Source: an uncultured Prevotella sp. (GTDB lineage: Bacteria > Bacteroidota > Bacteroidia > Bacteroidales > Bacteroidaceae). From it: a stretch of DNA of 22,132 nt. The position numbers were made by a program, and so were the translations under genes. Under the pieces are notes generated by a model. It saw nothing but the letters and a program-made list of their open reading frames with translations. It searched no databases and had not been told where the DNA came from. How positions within the stretch are numbered: position 1 is the first letter of the stretch; every line of letters starts with the position of its first letter. Positions 9,252 through 16,350 of the stretch are shown here, in pieces. The DNA lies in contig URLQ01000033.1 in the NCBI GenBank assembly GCA_900548745.1, positions 1 through 22,132 of the forward strand. The letters are read 5' to 3'.

Positions 9252-10322
9252 ATGAACAACAAAACAATCATACTGTCATTGCTTGCCATGGCGTCGGCTG
9301 ACGCTATGGCACAGCGAATACAAGCTAAGAACGAGATTATTGACTGCGGCAACGTAGTGTATGAGTATCCCGTAACTGTGAAGTTTGAACTTACCAACAA
9401 AGGAAACGACCTGAACATCGACCAGGTGAGGGTCAGTTGCGGATGCACAACGGTAGACTACCCACGACAGACCATAAGCCGTGGCGACGCCTTCACGGTT
9501 ACTGCCACTTATGATGCAAGACAACTCGGACACTTCGAGAAGGAAGTGGCTATATTCAGCAACTCGTCGAAGACACCCTTCTATCTTAAGATGAGGGGCG
9601 TGGTGGTTGAAGAGGCTAACGACTTCAAAGGCAATTTCCAACATACCGTAGGAGGACTGCTGGTAGACAAGAACGATGTGGAGTTTGACGACGTGAACCG
9701 TGGCGACTATCCTGTGCAGCTTATTCATATAAAGAACAACACAGGAGAGACGGTAAGTCCGGTCATCATGCACCTGCCGTCGTACATCACAGCTACAGTG
9801 TCGCCGACACATCTCGCACCGGGCAAGACTGGTGTGGCTTCGCTGAAGCTGGACTCAAGAAAGCTGCACGACTTCGGACTGACACAGACGTCCGTGTTCC
9901 TCGGAAAGAAACCGGGAGAGAAAGTAAGCATGGACAAGGAGATTTCCATATCGGCGGTTCTCTTGCCTGACTTCGACAATATGTCGGAGACGCAACTTGC
10001 CAATGCTCCGGAGATAAGACTCTCGGAAACAGAACTCGACCTCGGCTCTTTCGGTGACAAACCGACAAAGACAGGCACCATCATCATTGAGAACACCGGT
10101 AAATCGACTCTCGACATACGTTCCTTGCAGATGTTTACATCCGGCATGAGCGTTAAACTCAACAAGTCGAAACTAAAGGCTGGAGAACAGGCAAAGATGA
10201 AAATCACGGTAAACAAGAAGCAACTACGCTCCGCAAGAAGCAAACCTCGTGTGCTCATGATTACCAACGACCCTAAGCAGCCAAAGGTGGTAATAAAGGT
10301 TAAGACAAAACAAGACAAGTAA
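9252..10322 (+). CDS. DUF1573 domain-containing exported protein
   Basis: Protein of 356 residues with a signal peptide (MNNKTIILSLLAMASADAMA, cleavage before QR), so probably periplasmic or outer-membrane associated. The DUF1573 hallmark VSCGCTT lies at residues 61-67 in the first of what look like two or three immunoglobulin-like beta-sandwich domains. A second, less conserved domain starts near 125, and a third near 255 (PEIRLSETELDLGSFGD) ends in basic residues. The family is common in Bacteroidota and resembles papD/ASH-type folds, but its function is not established. It starts 66 bp after the macroglobulin gene on the same strand with no evident promoter between them, so joint expression is likely. 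I would not assign a molecular role. Confidence 0.85.
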   Translation: MNNKTIILSLLAMASADAMAQRIQAKNEIIDCGNVVYEYPVTVKFELTNKGNDLNIDQVRVSCGCTTVDYPRQTISRGDAFTVTATYDARQLGHFEKEVAIFSNSSKTPFYLKMRGVVVEEANDFKGNFQHTVGGLLVDKNDVEFDDVNRGDYPVQLIHIKNNTGETVSPVIMHLPSYITATVSPTHLAPGKTGVASLKLDSRKLHDFGLTQTSVFLGKKPGEKVSMDKEISISAVLLPDFDNMSETQLANAPEIRLSETELDLGSFGDKPTKTGTIIIENTGKSTLDIRSLQMFTSGMSVKLNKSKLKAGEQAKMKITVNKKQLRSARSKPRVLMITNDPKQPKVVIKVKTKQDK

Positions 10323-10376
10323 TAATTCAGTCTTAATTACTATAAGAGGTAAAGCATTTATTTCAAAAAAAGAATG

Positions 10377-10384
10377 TAAGTTTA
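10377..10384 (+). promoter_or_regulatory. Possible -7 element upstream of meaB
   Basis: TAAGTTTA matches seven of eight bases of TAnnTTTG, 48 bp before the meaB ATG and within a 109-bp AT-rich spacer. No convincing TTTG-like element is seen 19-21 bp upstream, so this is a weak call. Confidence 0.3.
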
Positions 10385-10431
10385 CAAGTGAAACAGAATA
10401 AAAATATAACGATATACTAAATCTAAAGATT

Positions 10432-11550
10432 ATGGAACACCCAGAGAACAGCAAAGAATATGCAGGACTGCAGGTCAATGAAGGAGTGGTTCAACCCTCA
10501 AATATAAACCCATACCTGAAGAGAAGCCGCTTCCGTCGCCGCGAACTGTCTGTCGGCGAAATGGTGGAAGGCATAGTAAAGGGCGACGTCACTATACTTA
10601 GCCAGGCGGTAACTCTCGTGGAAAGCGTCATTCCTGAGCATCAGAAGAAAGCACAGGAAGTGATAGAGAAATGCCTTCCATACAGTGGCAACTCCGTACG
10701 TATCGGTATAAGCGGTGTGCCGGGAGCCGGTAAGAGTACATCTATAGACGAATTCGGAATACATGTGTTAGACCGCTTCGGCGGAAAACTTGCCGTGCTT
10801 GCCATTGACCCAAGTTCAGAACGCTCTAAAGGAAGTATTCTCGGCGACAAGACTCGCATGGAGAAGTTGTCTGTAAGGAAAGAGTCCTTCATCCGTCCCA
10901 GCCCATCAGCAGGGTCTCTTGGCGGCGTAGCTCGCAAGACCCGCGAAACCATTATCCTATGCGAGGCTGCAGGATACGACAAGATTTTTGTGGAGACTGT
11001 AGGTGTAGGACAGAGTGAAACGGCATGCCACTCCATGGTTGACTTCTTCCTTCTGATACAGCTTGCAGGAACGGGCGACGAGCTGCAAGGCATAAAACGA
11101 GGCATCATGGAGATTGCCGACGGCATTGTCATAAACAAATGTGACGGAAACAATGTGGACAAATGTCATATCGCAGCAACAAACTTCAGAAACGCCCTCC
11201 ACTTCTTCCCCGCTCCGGAAAGCGGATGGTTGCCAAAGGTTCTTTGCTACAGCGGCTTCTACGGCACTGGCATTAAGGAGGTTTGGGATATGATTTACGA
11301 GTATCTCGACTTCGTAAAAGACAATGGGTATTTTGAGTACCGCCGTAATGAGCAGAACAAATACTGGATGTATGAAACAATAAACGAAAGCCTGCGCAAC
11401 AATTTCTATAACAATGCGCATATACAGGAGAGTCTACAGACTTTCGAAGAGCGTGTTCTGCGTGGCGAAAAGACAAGTTTTGCCGCAGCAAGCGACCTGC
11501 TGAAGATGTATTACAACGAGCAACAGTTCTCACAGAACACACAGCTCTAA
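10432..11550 (+). CDS. meaB: Methylmalonyl-CoA mutase-associated GTPase MeaB
   Basis: G3E-family GTPase that loads and protects adenosylcobalamin in methylmalonyl-CoA mutase, the enzyme linking succinyl-CoA to methylmalonyl-CoA on the propionate route. The 372 residues are slightly longer than many homologues because of an N-terminal arm and a short polar tail. The P-loop is GVPGAGKS at 95-102. AIDPSSERSKGSILGDKTRM follows at about 124-143, the switch region typical of MeaB/ArgK. VETVGVGQSE at about 187-196 is the Walker B/G3 region, and the base-recognition motif is NKCD at about 235 in place of the usual NKAD. The mutase subunits are not in this window. The last codons (SQNTQL) lie inside a DNA repeat shared with the downstream spacer, so the tail may be recently acquired. 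Confidence 0.93.
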   Translation: MEHPENSKEYAGLQVNEGVVQPSNINPYLKRSRFRRRELSVGEMVEGIVKGDVTILSQAVTLVESVIPEHQKKAQEVIEKCLPYSGNSVRIGISGVPGAGKSTSIDEFGIHVLDRFGGKLAVLAIDPSSERSKGSILGDKTRMEKLSVRKESFIRPSPSAGSLGGVARKTRETIILCEAAGYDKIFVETVGVGQSETACHSMVDFFLLIQLAGTGDELQGIKRGIMEIADGIVINKCDGNNVDKCHIAATNFRNALHFFPAPESGWLPKVLCYSGFYGTGIKEVWDMIYEYLDFVKDNGYFEYRRNEQNKYWMYETINESLRNNFYNNAHIQESLQTFEERVLRGEKTSFAAASDLLKMYYNEQQFSQNTQL

Positions 11551-11647
11551 CACCTGGACAATACAGCTCTGTGAGTTTAAACTCCCTGTTTATTCTCACA
11601 GAACTTCCAGTCCTCCAGGCTCTCTCTGAGCTCCCTGGGCTTCCAGT
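11527..11647. repeat. Direct repeats spanning the meaB end and spacer
   Basis: Short sequences occur twice each: TTCTCACAGAAC at 11527-11538 and 11593-11604, ACAGCTCT at 11541-11548 and 11563-11570, CTCCCTG at 11582-11588 and 11631-11637, CTTCCAGT at 11604-11611 and 11640-11647. The first copies of two of these lie in the last codons of meaB. CCAGG and CCTGG around 11614-11639 could form a second small hairpin. The spacer is visibly less AT-rich than the other intergenic regions. This looks like a rearranged intergenic repeat rather than unique sequence. Confidence 0.55.
11565..11605. other. 41-nt long hairpin between meaB and ispH
   Basis: AGCTCTGTGAG (11565-11575) pairs with CTCACAGAACT (11595-11605) with one C/A mismatch. 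On the minus strand that pair becomes a G-U wobble. Inside, a symmetric TT/TT internal loop is followed by TAAAC pairing with GTTTA around a TCCCT loop. There is no U-tract after it on the plus strand, so it is not a classical intrinsic terminator. It could be a processing or attenuation structure. Confidence 0.6.
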
Positions 11648-11665
11648 TCCCATAAACAAAAGAAT

Positions 11666-12532
11666 ATGCAACCCAAAATAGAAATTGACAACGGCAGCGG
11701 CTTCTGCTTCGGCGTGACAACAGCCATCAGCAAGGCAGAGACCGAACTTGCTAAAGGCAACACCCTGTATTGTCTCGGTGACATTGTACACAATGGTATG
11801 GAATGTGAAAGACTCAAAAACATGGGACTTATCACCATCAACCACGAGGAGATGAAGAAGCTGCACAACGTGAAAGTGCTGCTGAGAGCCCACGGCGAAC
11901 CACCGGAGACATATGCACTGGCAAAGGAAAACAATATTGAAATCATTGATGCGACATGCCCTGTCGTGCTGCAGCTGCAGCGCAGAATAAAGCGACAATA
12001 CGACAACAACCAGAGTGCGCAGATTGTGATTTTCGGCAAGCCCGGCCATGCTGAGGTGCTTGGACTTGTAGGACAGACCAACAGCCAGGCAAAGGTCATA
12101 GCACATTTCGACGATGTGGAAACGCTCGACTTTGGCAAAGACATTTATCTTTACTCGCAAACCACCAAGTCGCTCGACGAGTTCCACCGCATCATTGAAT
12201 ATATACAGGACCACATCTCGCCCACAGCCACCTTCAGAAGTTTCGACACGATATGCCGACAAGTGGCTAACAGGATGCCTAACGTAAGCGGTTTTGCCTC
12301 ACGCCACGACCTTGTACTGTTCGTATGTGGAAGAAAAAGCAGCAACGGAAGGGTACTCTATAATGAATGCAAGCGCATCAACCCCAACAGCTACCAGATT
12401 GAAGATCCGTCAGAAATCCAAGCCGAATGGCTGAAAGGTGTTGCCTCTATCGGCATCTGCGGAGCCACAAGCACTCCAAAATGGCTTATGGAACAATGCA
12501 AAGAAAAGATTGAGGAAATCATGGAACAATGA
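11666..12532 (+). CDS. ispH: 4-hydroxy-3-methylbut-2-enyl diphosphate reductase
   Basis: Last enzyme of the MEP isoprenoid pathway. It reduces HMBPP to isopentenyl and dimethylallyl diphosphate with an iron-sulfur cluster. The 288 residues are the usual length. The three cluster ligands are visible: C14 in GFCFGV, C98 in DATCPVV and C265 in GICGATSTP. Substrate-binding motifs include VHN (H42), RAHGEPP (H76) and a SQTTKS stretch near 165. The start at ATG 11666 puts the first cluster Cys at its normal position. No promoter matching the Bacteroidota consensus is visible in the 115-bp spacer, so it may be read through from meaB or use an atypical promoter. A strong intrinsic terminator follows 51 bp after the stop. 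Confidence 0.97.
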   Translation: MQPKIEIDNGSGFCFGVTTAISKAETELAKGNTLYCLGDIVHNGMECERLKNMGLITINHEEMKKLHNVKVLLRAHGEPPETYALAKENNIEIIDATCPVVLQLQRRIKRQYDNNQSAQIVIFGKPGHAEVLGLVGQTNSQAKVIAHFDDVETLDFGKDIYLYSQTTKSLDEFHRIIEYIQDHISPTATFRSFDTICRQVANRMPNVSGFASRHDLVLFVCGRKSSNGRVLYNECKRINPNSYQIEDPSEIQAEWLKGVASIGICGATSTPKWLMEQCKEKIEEIMEQ

Positions 12533-12583
12533 ATCTCCCATCTTCATTCCATATAGCATCCTTACATCATAGCAACTTATACT

Positions 12584-12619
12584 ATATGGCTACCACTTCA
12601 GGTAGCCATATTTTTCTTT
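12584..12619 (+). terminator. Intrinsic terminator of ispH, inside the convergent gene
   Basis: A perfect 11-bp stem, ATATGGCTACC (12584-12594) and GGTAGCCATAT (12601-12611), encloses a 6-nt loop (ACTTCA) and is followed by TTTTTCTTT on the plus strand. All of the right arm and the end of the left arm lie in the last codons and stop of the minus-strand transporter. On the minus strand the hairpin is not followed by a U-tract, so it should work mainly for ispH. Confidence 0.85.
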
Positions 12620-13555
12620 ACACCATATCTGCCATGAGTTTACAAGATTCTGCCAAAGCACGTAAGCTCCCGGCGCGACGGCAGCCACAGGATTCAGGAA
12701 AGTGACAGTAAGCCATATTCCCACAATGGTGTTCTTCTGACCAAGAGCCTGTCCGGCACTAACCCTGTCGCCATAAAAACCTCCCACCCATTTGCCAATG
12801 GCAAACTGTATAAGCGTAATGAAAAGCGGAAGTATGACAAGCAAGGCAAGAGTCCAACCGCCAACTTCTGCATCCATAATGTTATGCACCGTCATGCCCG
12901 TAACTATACTAAGATTAAACGCCCACATATAGAAAGCAAGATTCTTATAGCTCTTTACCCAAGCAGCAAGTTTCGGCAAATAACGCCTTGTAAGCAAAGC
13001 CAGACACAATGGGAGAAGCAACACCGTAACCACTCTTCTTAGTATCATAAGGAAAGCAAAAAGGAATGTTATGTCGCTACCCGTTTCCACCATAGGGAAG
13101 AAGAACGGAATAATAAGGCTCGTCACGATATTCGCTATCAAGGTATAAACCGTAAGCGATGCTATACTGCCTCCCAGCTTCTCTGTCACTACAGCCGCTG
13201 CAGCTGCCGTAGGACATATAAAGCAGATGAAACAACCTTCAAGCACAAGCTTTGTGTCCATACTCGCATTACCGAACAGGCAAATCAACAGGACAAAGAA
13301 AGCAGAAATCGCCGTTCTTATAAACTGTAGCCAGAAGTGCCATGTCCTCGGACGCATATTCTCCATGTCAATCTTACAGAACGTGACATATAGCAAAGCA
13401 AAGATTACATACGGGACAACGTCCACACACCAAGGTCCCACAGTATTGCCAACAGGCTGCAACACAGGAATCTCAGAAAACAGCATATAGACAATTGTTC
13501 CGAACAAAAGGGCACACAGCAGTGTCCATTTCCTTATAAAAGTAATTATTCCCAT
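12590..13555 (-). CDS. BASS-family (bile acid:sodium symporter-like) transporter
   Basis: Inner-membrane protein of about 321 residues with nine or ten hydrophobic segments. The fold-level pattern, including a polar PTAAAAAVVTEKLGG stretch near residue 115-130 in the middle of a membrane segment and a QALGQKNT stretch near 272, resembles BASS and arsenite-efflux (ACR3-like) carriers; the substrate cannot be read from sequence. I use the ATG at 13555 (MGIITFIRKW) instead of an upstream in-frame ATG at 13591, because a perfect -7 promoter box sits inside the codons just after 13591. Its last codons form the right arm of the ispH terminator. It is transcribed divergently from the cation exporter gene, and a 13-bp dyad lies just upstream of its promoter, suggesting activator control. 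Confidence 0.72.
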   Translation of the reverse strand: MGIITFIRKWTLLCALLFGTIVYMLFSEIPVLQPVGNTVGPWCVDVVPYVIFALLYVTFCKIDMENMRPRTWHFWLQFIRTAISAFFVLLICLFGNASMDTKLVLEGCFICFICPTAAAAAVVTEKLGGSIASLTVYTLIANIVTSLIIPFFFPMVETGSDITFLFAFLMILRRVVTVLLLPLCLALLTRRYLPKLAAWVKSYKNLAFYMWAFNLSIVTGMTVHNIMDAEVGGWTLALLVILPLFITLIQFAIGKWVGGFYGDRVSAGQALGQKNTIVGIWLTVTFLNPVAAVAPGAYVLWQNLVNSWQIWCKEKYGYLKW

Positions 13556-13578
13556 AACATTCGCTGAATAAAACACTG

Positions 13579-13608
13579 CAAAAGTAACCATTTATATTGG
13601 TATAACAA
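13579..13608 (-). promoter_or_regulatory. Bacteroidota-type promoter for the transporter
   Basis: Read on the minus strand, TACTTTTG (plus 13579-13586) is a perfect TAnnTTTG box with TTG (plus 13606-13608) 19 bp upstream. A full TTTG occurs at plus 13610-13613 but at 23 bp spacing. The predicted transcription start near 13574 leaves about a 20-nt leader to the ATG at 13555. Confidence 0.65.
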
Positions 13609-13616
13609 CCAAAGGA

Positions 13617-13655
13617 TATTGTTATTCAGCTATTCTTTAACTCTGAATAACAATA
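13617..13655. promoter_or_regulatory. Perfect 13-bp inverted repeat, candidate operator
   Basis: TATTGTTATTCAG (13617-13629) and CTGAATAACAATA (13643-13655) are exact reverse complements around a 13-bp spacer. The centre (13636) is about 62 bp upstream of the predicted transporter start site, the usual place for a class I activator site, and about 115 bp upstream of the exporter start site. A further CTGAATAA occurs at 13564-13571 in the transporter leader. There is no U-tract, so a regulator site is more likely than a terminator. Confidence 0.6.
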
Positions 13656-13738
13656 AATCTCCTATTGCAAACTTAAAACTTTTTACTTTCGTTATACTTA
13701 TTTATACGGCAACATAACTAATGGTAGGTATTAATCCG

Positions 13739-13746
13739 TACCTTTG
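13739..13746 (+). promoter_or_regulatory. -7 element for the cation diffusion facilitator gene
   Basis: TACCTTTG is a perfect TAnnTTTG match 35 bp before the ATG. No TTTG-like sequence is found 19-21 bp upstream, which would fit a promoter that needs an activator. Between this box and the dyad ending at 13655 the sequence is AT-rich with no gene. Confidence 0.5.
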
Positions 13747-13781
13747 CATACGTTATATTAGTCATTATTAGGTATAAGATT

Positions 13782-14678
13782 ATGGAAACTAAGAAGAGAG
13801 AAAAGAAAATATACCGGGTGACACTGATGGGAAGCGTAGTTAACGTTATCTTGTTAGTGTTCAAGTTCATTGCCGGAATACTCGGCGGCTCAGCCGCCAT
13901 GATTGCAGATGCAGTACATTCGTTGTCGGATTTTCTGACCGACATCATCGTCATTGCGTTCGTAAGAATAAGCTCTAAGCCAGAAGACGAAGACCATGAC
14001 TACGGACATGGAAAATATGAAACACTTGCCACTTCCATCATTGGCCTTGCATTGCTCATGGTGGGATTATACATATTCTATAATGGAGCGAGACAGATAT
14101 GGGATGTTATGCATGGGGCGGAAATAGAACAACCGGGCCTTGTAGCCCTGATTGCAGCTATAGTAAGCATTCTGCTGAAGGAATGGACATATCGCTTCAC
14201 GGTAAGCGTAGGCAAGAAAGTGGAGTCGCCAGCCGTAATAGCAAATGCCTGGCACCACCGAAGTGACGCTCTTTCTTCCATAGGCACAGCCATAGGTATA
14301 GGAGGAGCTATATTGCTTGGCAAAGGATGGGCAGTACTTGACCCTGTAGCAGCACTTGTGGTAAGCGTCTTCATAGTAAAGACCGCACTCGGACTGCTAA
14401 GTACTTCCTCCGGTGAACTACTTGAAAAGAGTCTGCCTAAGGAAGTAGAAAAGGAAATTGTGGACATCGTTGAAAGCGAACCGGAAGTAAGTGAAGTACA
14501 TCACCTGTGTACAAGGCGAATTGGCAACAATATAGCTATAGAGATGCATATTCGTATGCCTGGTGAGATTTCTCTTAAGGATTCCCACACACGTGCCTCC
14601 AACATAGAAAGGAAGCTAAGGCAACACTTTGGCGAGCATACACACATTAATCTGCATGTGGAACCACTAAAAGACTGA
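13782..14678 (+). CDS. Cation diffusion facilitator, HD-HD type
   Basis: Inner-membrane proton-coupled exporter of divalent metal (298 residues, six transmembrane segments plus a cytoplasmic domain), as in FieF and ZitB. The transport site is visible as HxxxD in segment 2 (H46 and D50 in VHSLSD) and HxxxD in segment 5 (H158 and D162 in WHHRSDALSS). This HD-HD set is typical of zinc or cadmium transport, whereas iron/zinc-type FieF has DD-HD. HDYGHGKYET at about 72-81 is the conserved loop. The C-terminal part from about 205 carries the dimerising domain with HLCTRRIG, HIRMPG and a closing HINLHVEP. It diverges from the transporter gene across a shared regulatory region. The start has a positively charged cytoplasmic N-terminus (METKKREKK). 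Metal specificity is inferred. Confidence 0.93.
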   Translation: METKKREKKIYRVTLMGSVVNVILLVFKFIAGILGGSAAMIADAVHSLSDFLTDIIVIAFVRISSKPEDEDHDYGHGKYETLATSIIGLALLMVGLYIFYNGARQIWDVMHGAEIEQPGLVALIAAIVSILLKEWTYRFTVSVGKKVESPAVIANAWHHRSDALSSIGTAIGIGGAILLGKGWAVLDPVAALVVSVFIVKTALGLLSTSSGELLEKSLPKEVEKEIVDIVESEPEVSEVHHLCTRRIGNNIAIEMHIRMPGEISLKDSHTRASNIERKLRQHFGEHTHINLHVEPLKD

Positions 14679-14714
14679 CTACAGGTAAGGAACCTTAACC
14701 ACAAAGTCTTTCAT

Positions 14715-14747
14715 TTTGTTGCCCACGCTGAAAACGTGGACAACAAA
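14715..14747. terminator. Hairpin between convergent exporter and dnaA genes
   Basis: A 13-position stem, 14715-14727 with 14735-14747, has a single C/A mismatch on the plus strand (a U-G wobble on the minus) and a 7-nt loop. It lies 36 bp after the exporter stop. Neither side has a clean U-tract, so a terminator role is likely from position only. A smaller TAAGG-AA-CCTTA hairpin sits at 14686-14697. Confidence 0.5.
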
Positions 14748-14795
14748 TTCCCCGGAATGCCCCATTCCTCAAAGGAAAGTCAAGAAAAATCTCAT

Positions 14796-14836
14796 AAAAA
14801 ACAGAAAAGGGAACATACAAAATAGTGTACATTCCC
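14796..14836 (-). terminator. Intrinsic terminator of dnaA
   Basis: In the minus-strand RNA, GGGAAUGUAC pairs along all ten positions with GUAUGUUCCC (two G-U wobbles), around an 8-nt loop, and is followed by UUUUCUGUUUUUU. In the plus-strand RNA the wobbles become C/A mismatches, so the structure favours the dnaA transcript. It lies 29 bp after the dnaA stop. Confidence 0.7.
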
Positions 14837-14865
14837 AATCTTCGACTTATTTATGATTCCGCCTT

Positions 14866-16281
14866 TCAGCGTTTTAGTTTAAACGAGTTCTCGATACTTG
14901 CTATCTCATCAAGGAAAAGCTTATCCACTTCCAATCGTTTCTCCACTTTCGAGCAACTGTGTATAACCGTTGAATGGTCTCTGCCTCCCATCAGTTTTCC
15001 TATTCTTGAAGCAGGCATCTTTGTATACTTCTGAGCAAGATACATCGACACCTGACGTGCCTCCACATATTCCCTCTTGCGGCTTCTTCCATTTACTGCT
15101 GCCACAGTAACCTCAAAATGATTACATACCGAGTCGAGAATATCATCAATAGTAAGCGGATTGTCATCTATCTTCACAGCACGCTTTATCACCCTCTCTG
15201 CAAGACGCATATCAATGTTGCTGTTGTATACCACAGAATAAGCCATAAGGGAATTTATCACACCCTCAAGGTCCCTCACGCTTCCATTAGCCGTTTGAGC
15301 AATGAAACGTACCACATTCTCCGGGATACGAAGTCCGTCACGCTTTATCTTGTTCTGAAGGATATCCATACACAGCTCTACATTCGGTTTTTCGAGCTCT
15401 GCAATAAGTCCACAGCTAAACCTCGTCAAGAGGCGGTCGCTCATACCCTGAAGGTCCACCGGCGGACGGTCACTGGCAAGTATTATCCTCTTGCCGTTCA
15501 TAAAGAGATGGTTGAAGATATGGAAGAATGTCTCCTGCGTTTTCGTTGCCGATGTCCATTCCTGTATATCATCTACTATCAGCATATCTATCGTCTGATA
15601 GAAATTGATGAAATCGTTCACCGTATTATTGCGCACAGCATTGGTATATTGCACCTGAAAGAGGCGAGCACTGATATACAACACTCTCTTTGCCGGATAC
15701 AACTGCTTAGTACGTACTCCGATAGCATTTATCAAGTGAGTCTTTCCGCAACCCGACGGTCCATACACAAACATCGGGTTAAACTGCGTCGTGTTCGGAT
15801 GTTCTGCTATTGACATACCCACCGAACGTGGCAGTTTATTGCTTGCGCCCTCTATATAGTTGGAAAAAGTGTGATGAGGGTTCAGCTGTGATGGAATCTG
15901 TTGCGAACGCACAGCATCCATCTGTGTCGGAGACTGGTTGCCTCTTGTATTGCTCTTCACTTCCTTTTCGTTGATTCCCGCAGGAGGATCAGAAGGCAGA
16001 ATCTGAGCCAGATTATTAGTCTTGTCTGTAACGACACGATAAGAAAGCCGTATGCCCTGACCGAAATTTTTGGTCAGCACCTTTCCCAGAAGATCAATAA
16101 AGTTCTCCTCCAGGTACTCGTATACAAACGGGCTTGGCACCTGAAGCAGCAGCGTACGAGTCTTCTCATCAAACTTTTCGAAGACTATCGGCTTGAACCA
16201 CGTATTGAATTGCTGTTCTGAAACGTTCTCTTTTATGAGCAAGAGACTTTTGTCCCATACAGCATTGGGATTTTCAGTCAT
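14866..16281 (-). CDS. dnaA: Chromosomal replication initiator DnaA
   Basis: AAA+ ATPase that binds DnaA boxes at oriC, melts the origin and loads the helicase. The 471 residues contain all four domains: domain I (VWDKSLLLIKENVSEQQFNTWF near 8-29), a short polar domain II (about 90-130, rich in Q, S and N), the AAA+ core with Walker A GPSGCGKTH at 174-182, Walker B LIVDDIQ at about 234-240 and a sensor stretch ASDRPP, then domain IV with the DNA-binding signature GGRDHSTVIHS near 440. It has its own promoter, a leader of about 95 nt with a small tetraloop hairpin, and a strand-specific terminator. Neighbouring genes on both sides point towards this area, and no cluster of DnaA boxes is seen beside it, so the origin is probably elsewhere. 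Confidence 0.98.
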   Translation of the reverse strand: MTENPNAVWDKSLLLIKENVSEQQFNTWFKPIVFEKFDEKTRTLLLQVPSPFVYEYLEENFIDLLGKVLTKNFGQGIRLSYRVVTDKTNNLAQILPSDPPAGINEKEVKSNTRGNQSPTQMDAVRSQQIPSQLNPHHTFSNYIEGASNKLPRSVGMSIAEHPNTTQFNPMFVYGPSGCGKTHLINAIGVRTKQLYPAKRVLYISARLFQVQYTNAVRNNTVNDFINFYQTIDMLIVDDIQEWTSATKTQETFFHIFNHLFMNGKRIILASDRPPVDLQGMSDRLLTRFSCGLIAELEKPNVELCMDILQNKIKRDGLRIPENVVRFIAQTANGSVRDLEGVINSLMAYSVVYNSNIDMRLAERVIKRAVKIDDNPLTIDDILDSVCNHFEVTVAAVNGRSRKREYVEARQVSMYLAQKYTKMPASRIGKLMGGRDHSTVIHSCSKVEKRLEVDKLFLDEIASIENSFKLKR

Positions 16282-16350
16282 ACTTTATTTATAAAAAGAT
16301 ATTGGTCTTACGACGTTTTTCCTAATCGATTTGTTCCTTTTTCTATTACT

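Noticed and set aside
9725..10318. A 197-codon minus-strand open frame inside the DUF1573 gene
   Set aside because: Shadow of the opposite strand; Ser/Leu/Phe-rich translation with no start signals or family motifs, while the plus frame has a signal peptide and DUF1573 signature.
11273..12262. A 329-codon open frame on the minus strand spanning the meaB end, the spacer and the first part of ispH
   Set aside because: It is antisense to two clearly conserved genes, its translation shows no recognisable motif or signal peptide, and its amino-acid make-up (many Cys, His, Arg, Val) looks like reverse reading of coding DNA.
14921..14966. DnaA-box-like sequences TTATCCACT (14921-14929) and TTATACACA (minus, 14958-14966)
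   Set aside because: Both lie in dnaA coding sequence; the second encodes part of the conserved STVIHS motif of DnaA itself. Two sites 29 bp apart are not an origin cluster.
15118..15813. A 231-codon plus-strand open frame inside dnaA
   Set aside because: It mirrors the dnaA frame, which carries all expected motifs; the translation is His/Ile/Tyr-rich with no family resemblance.
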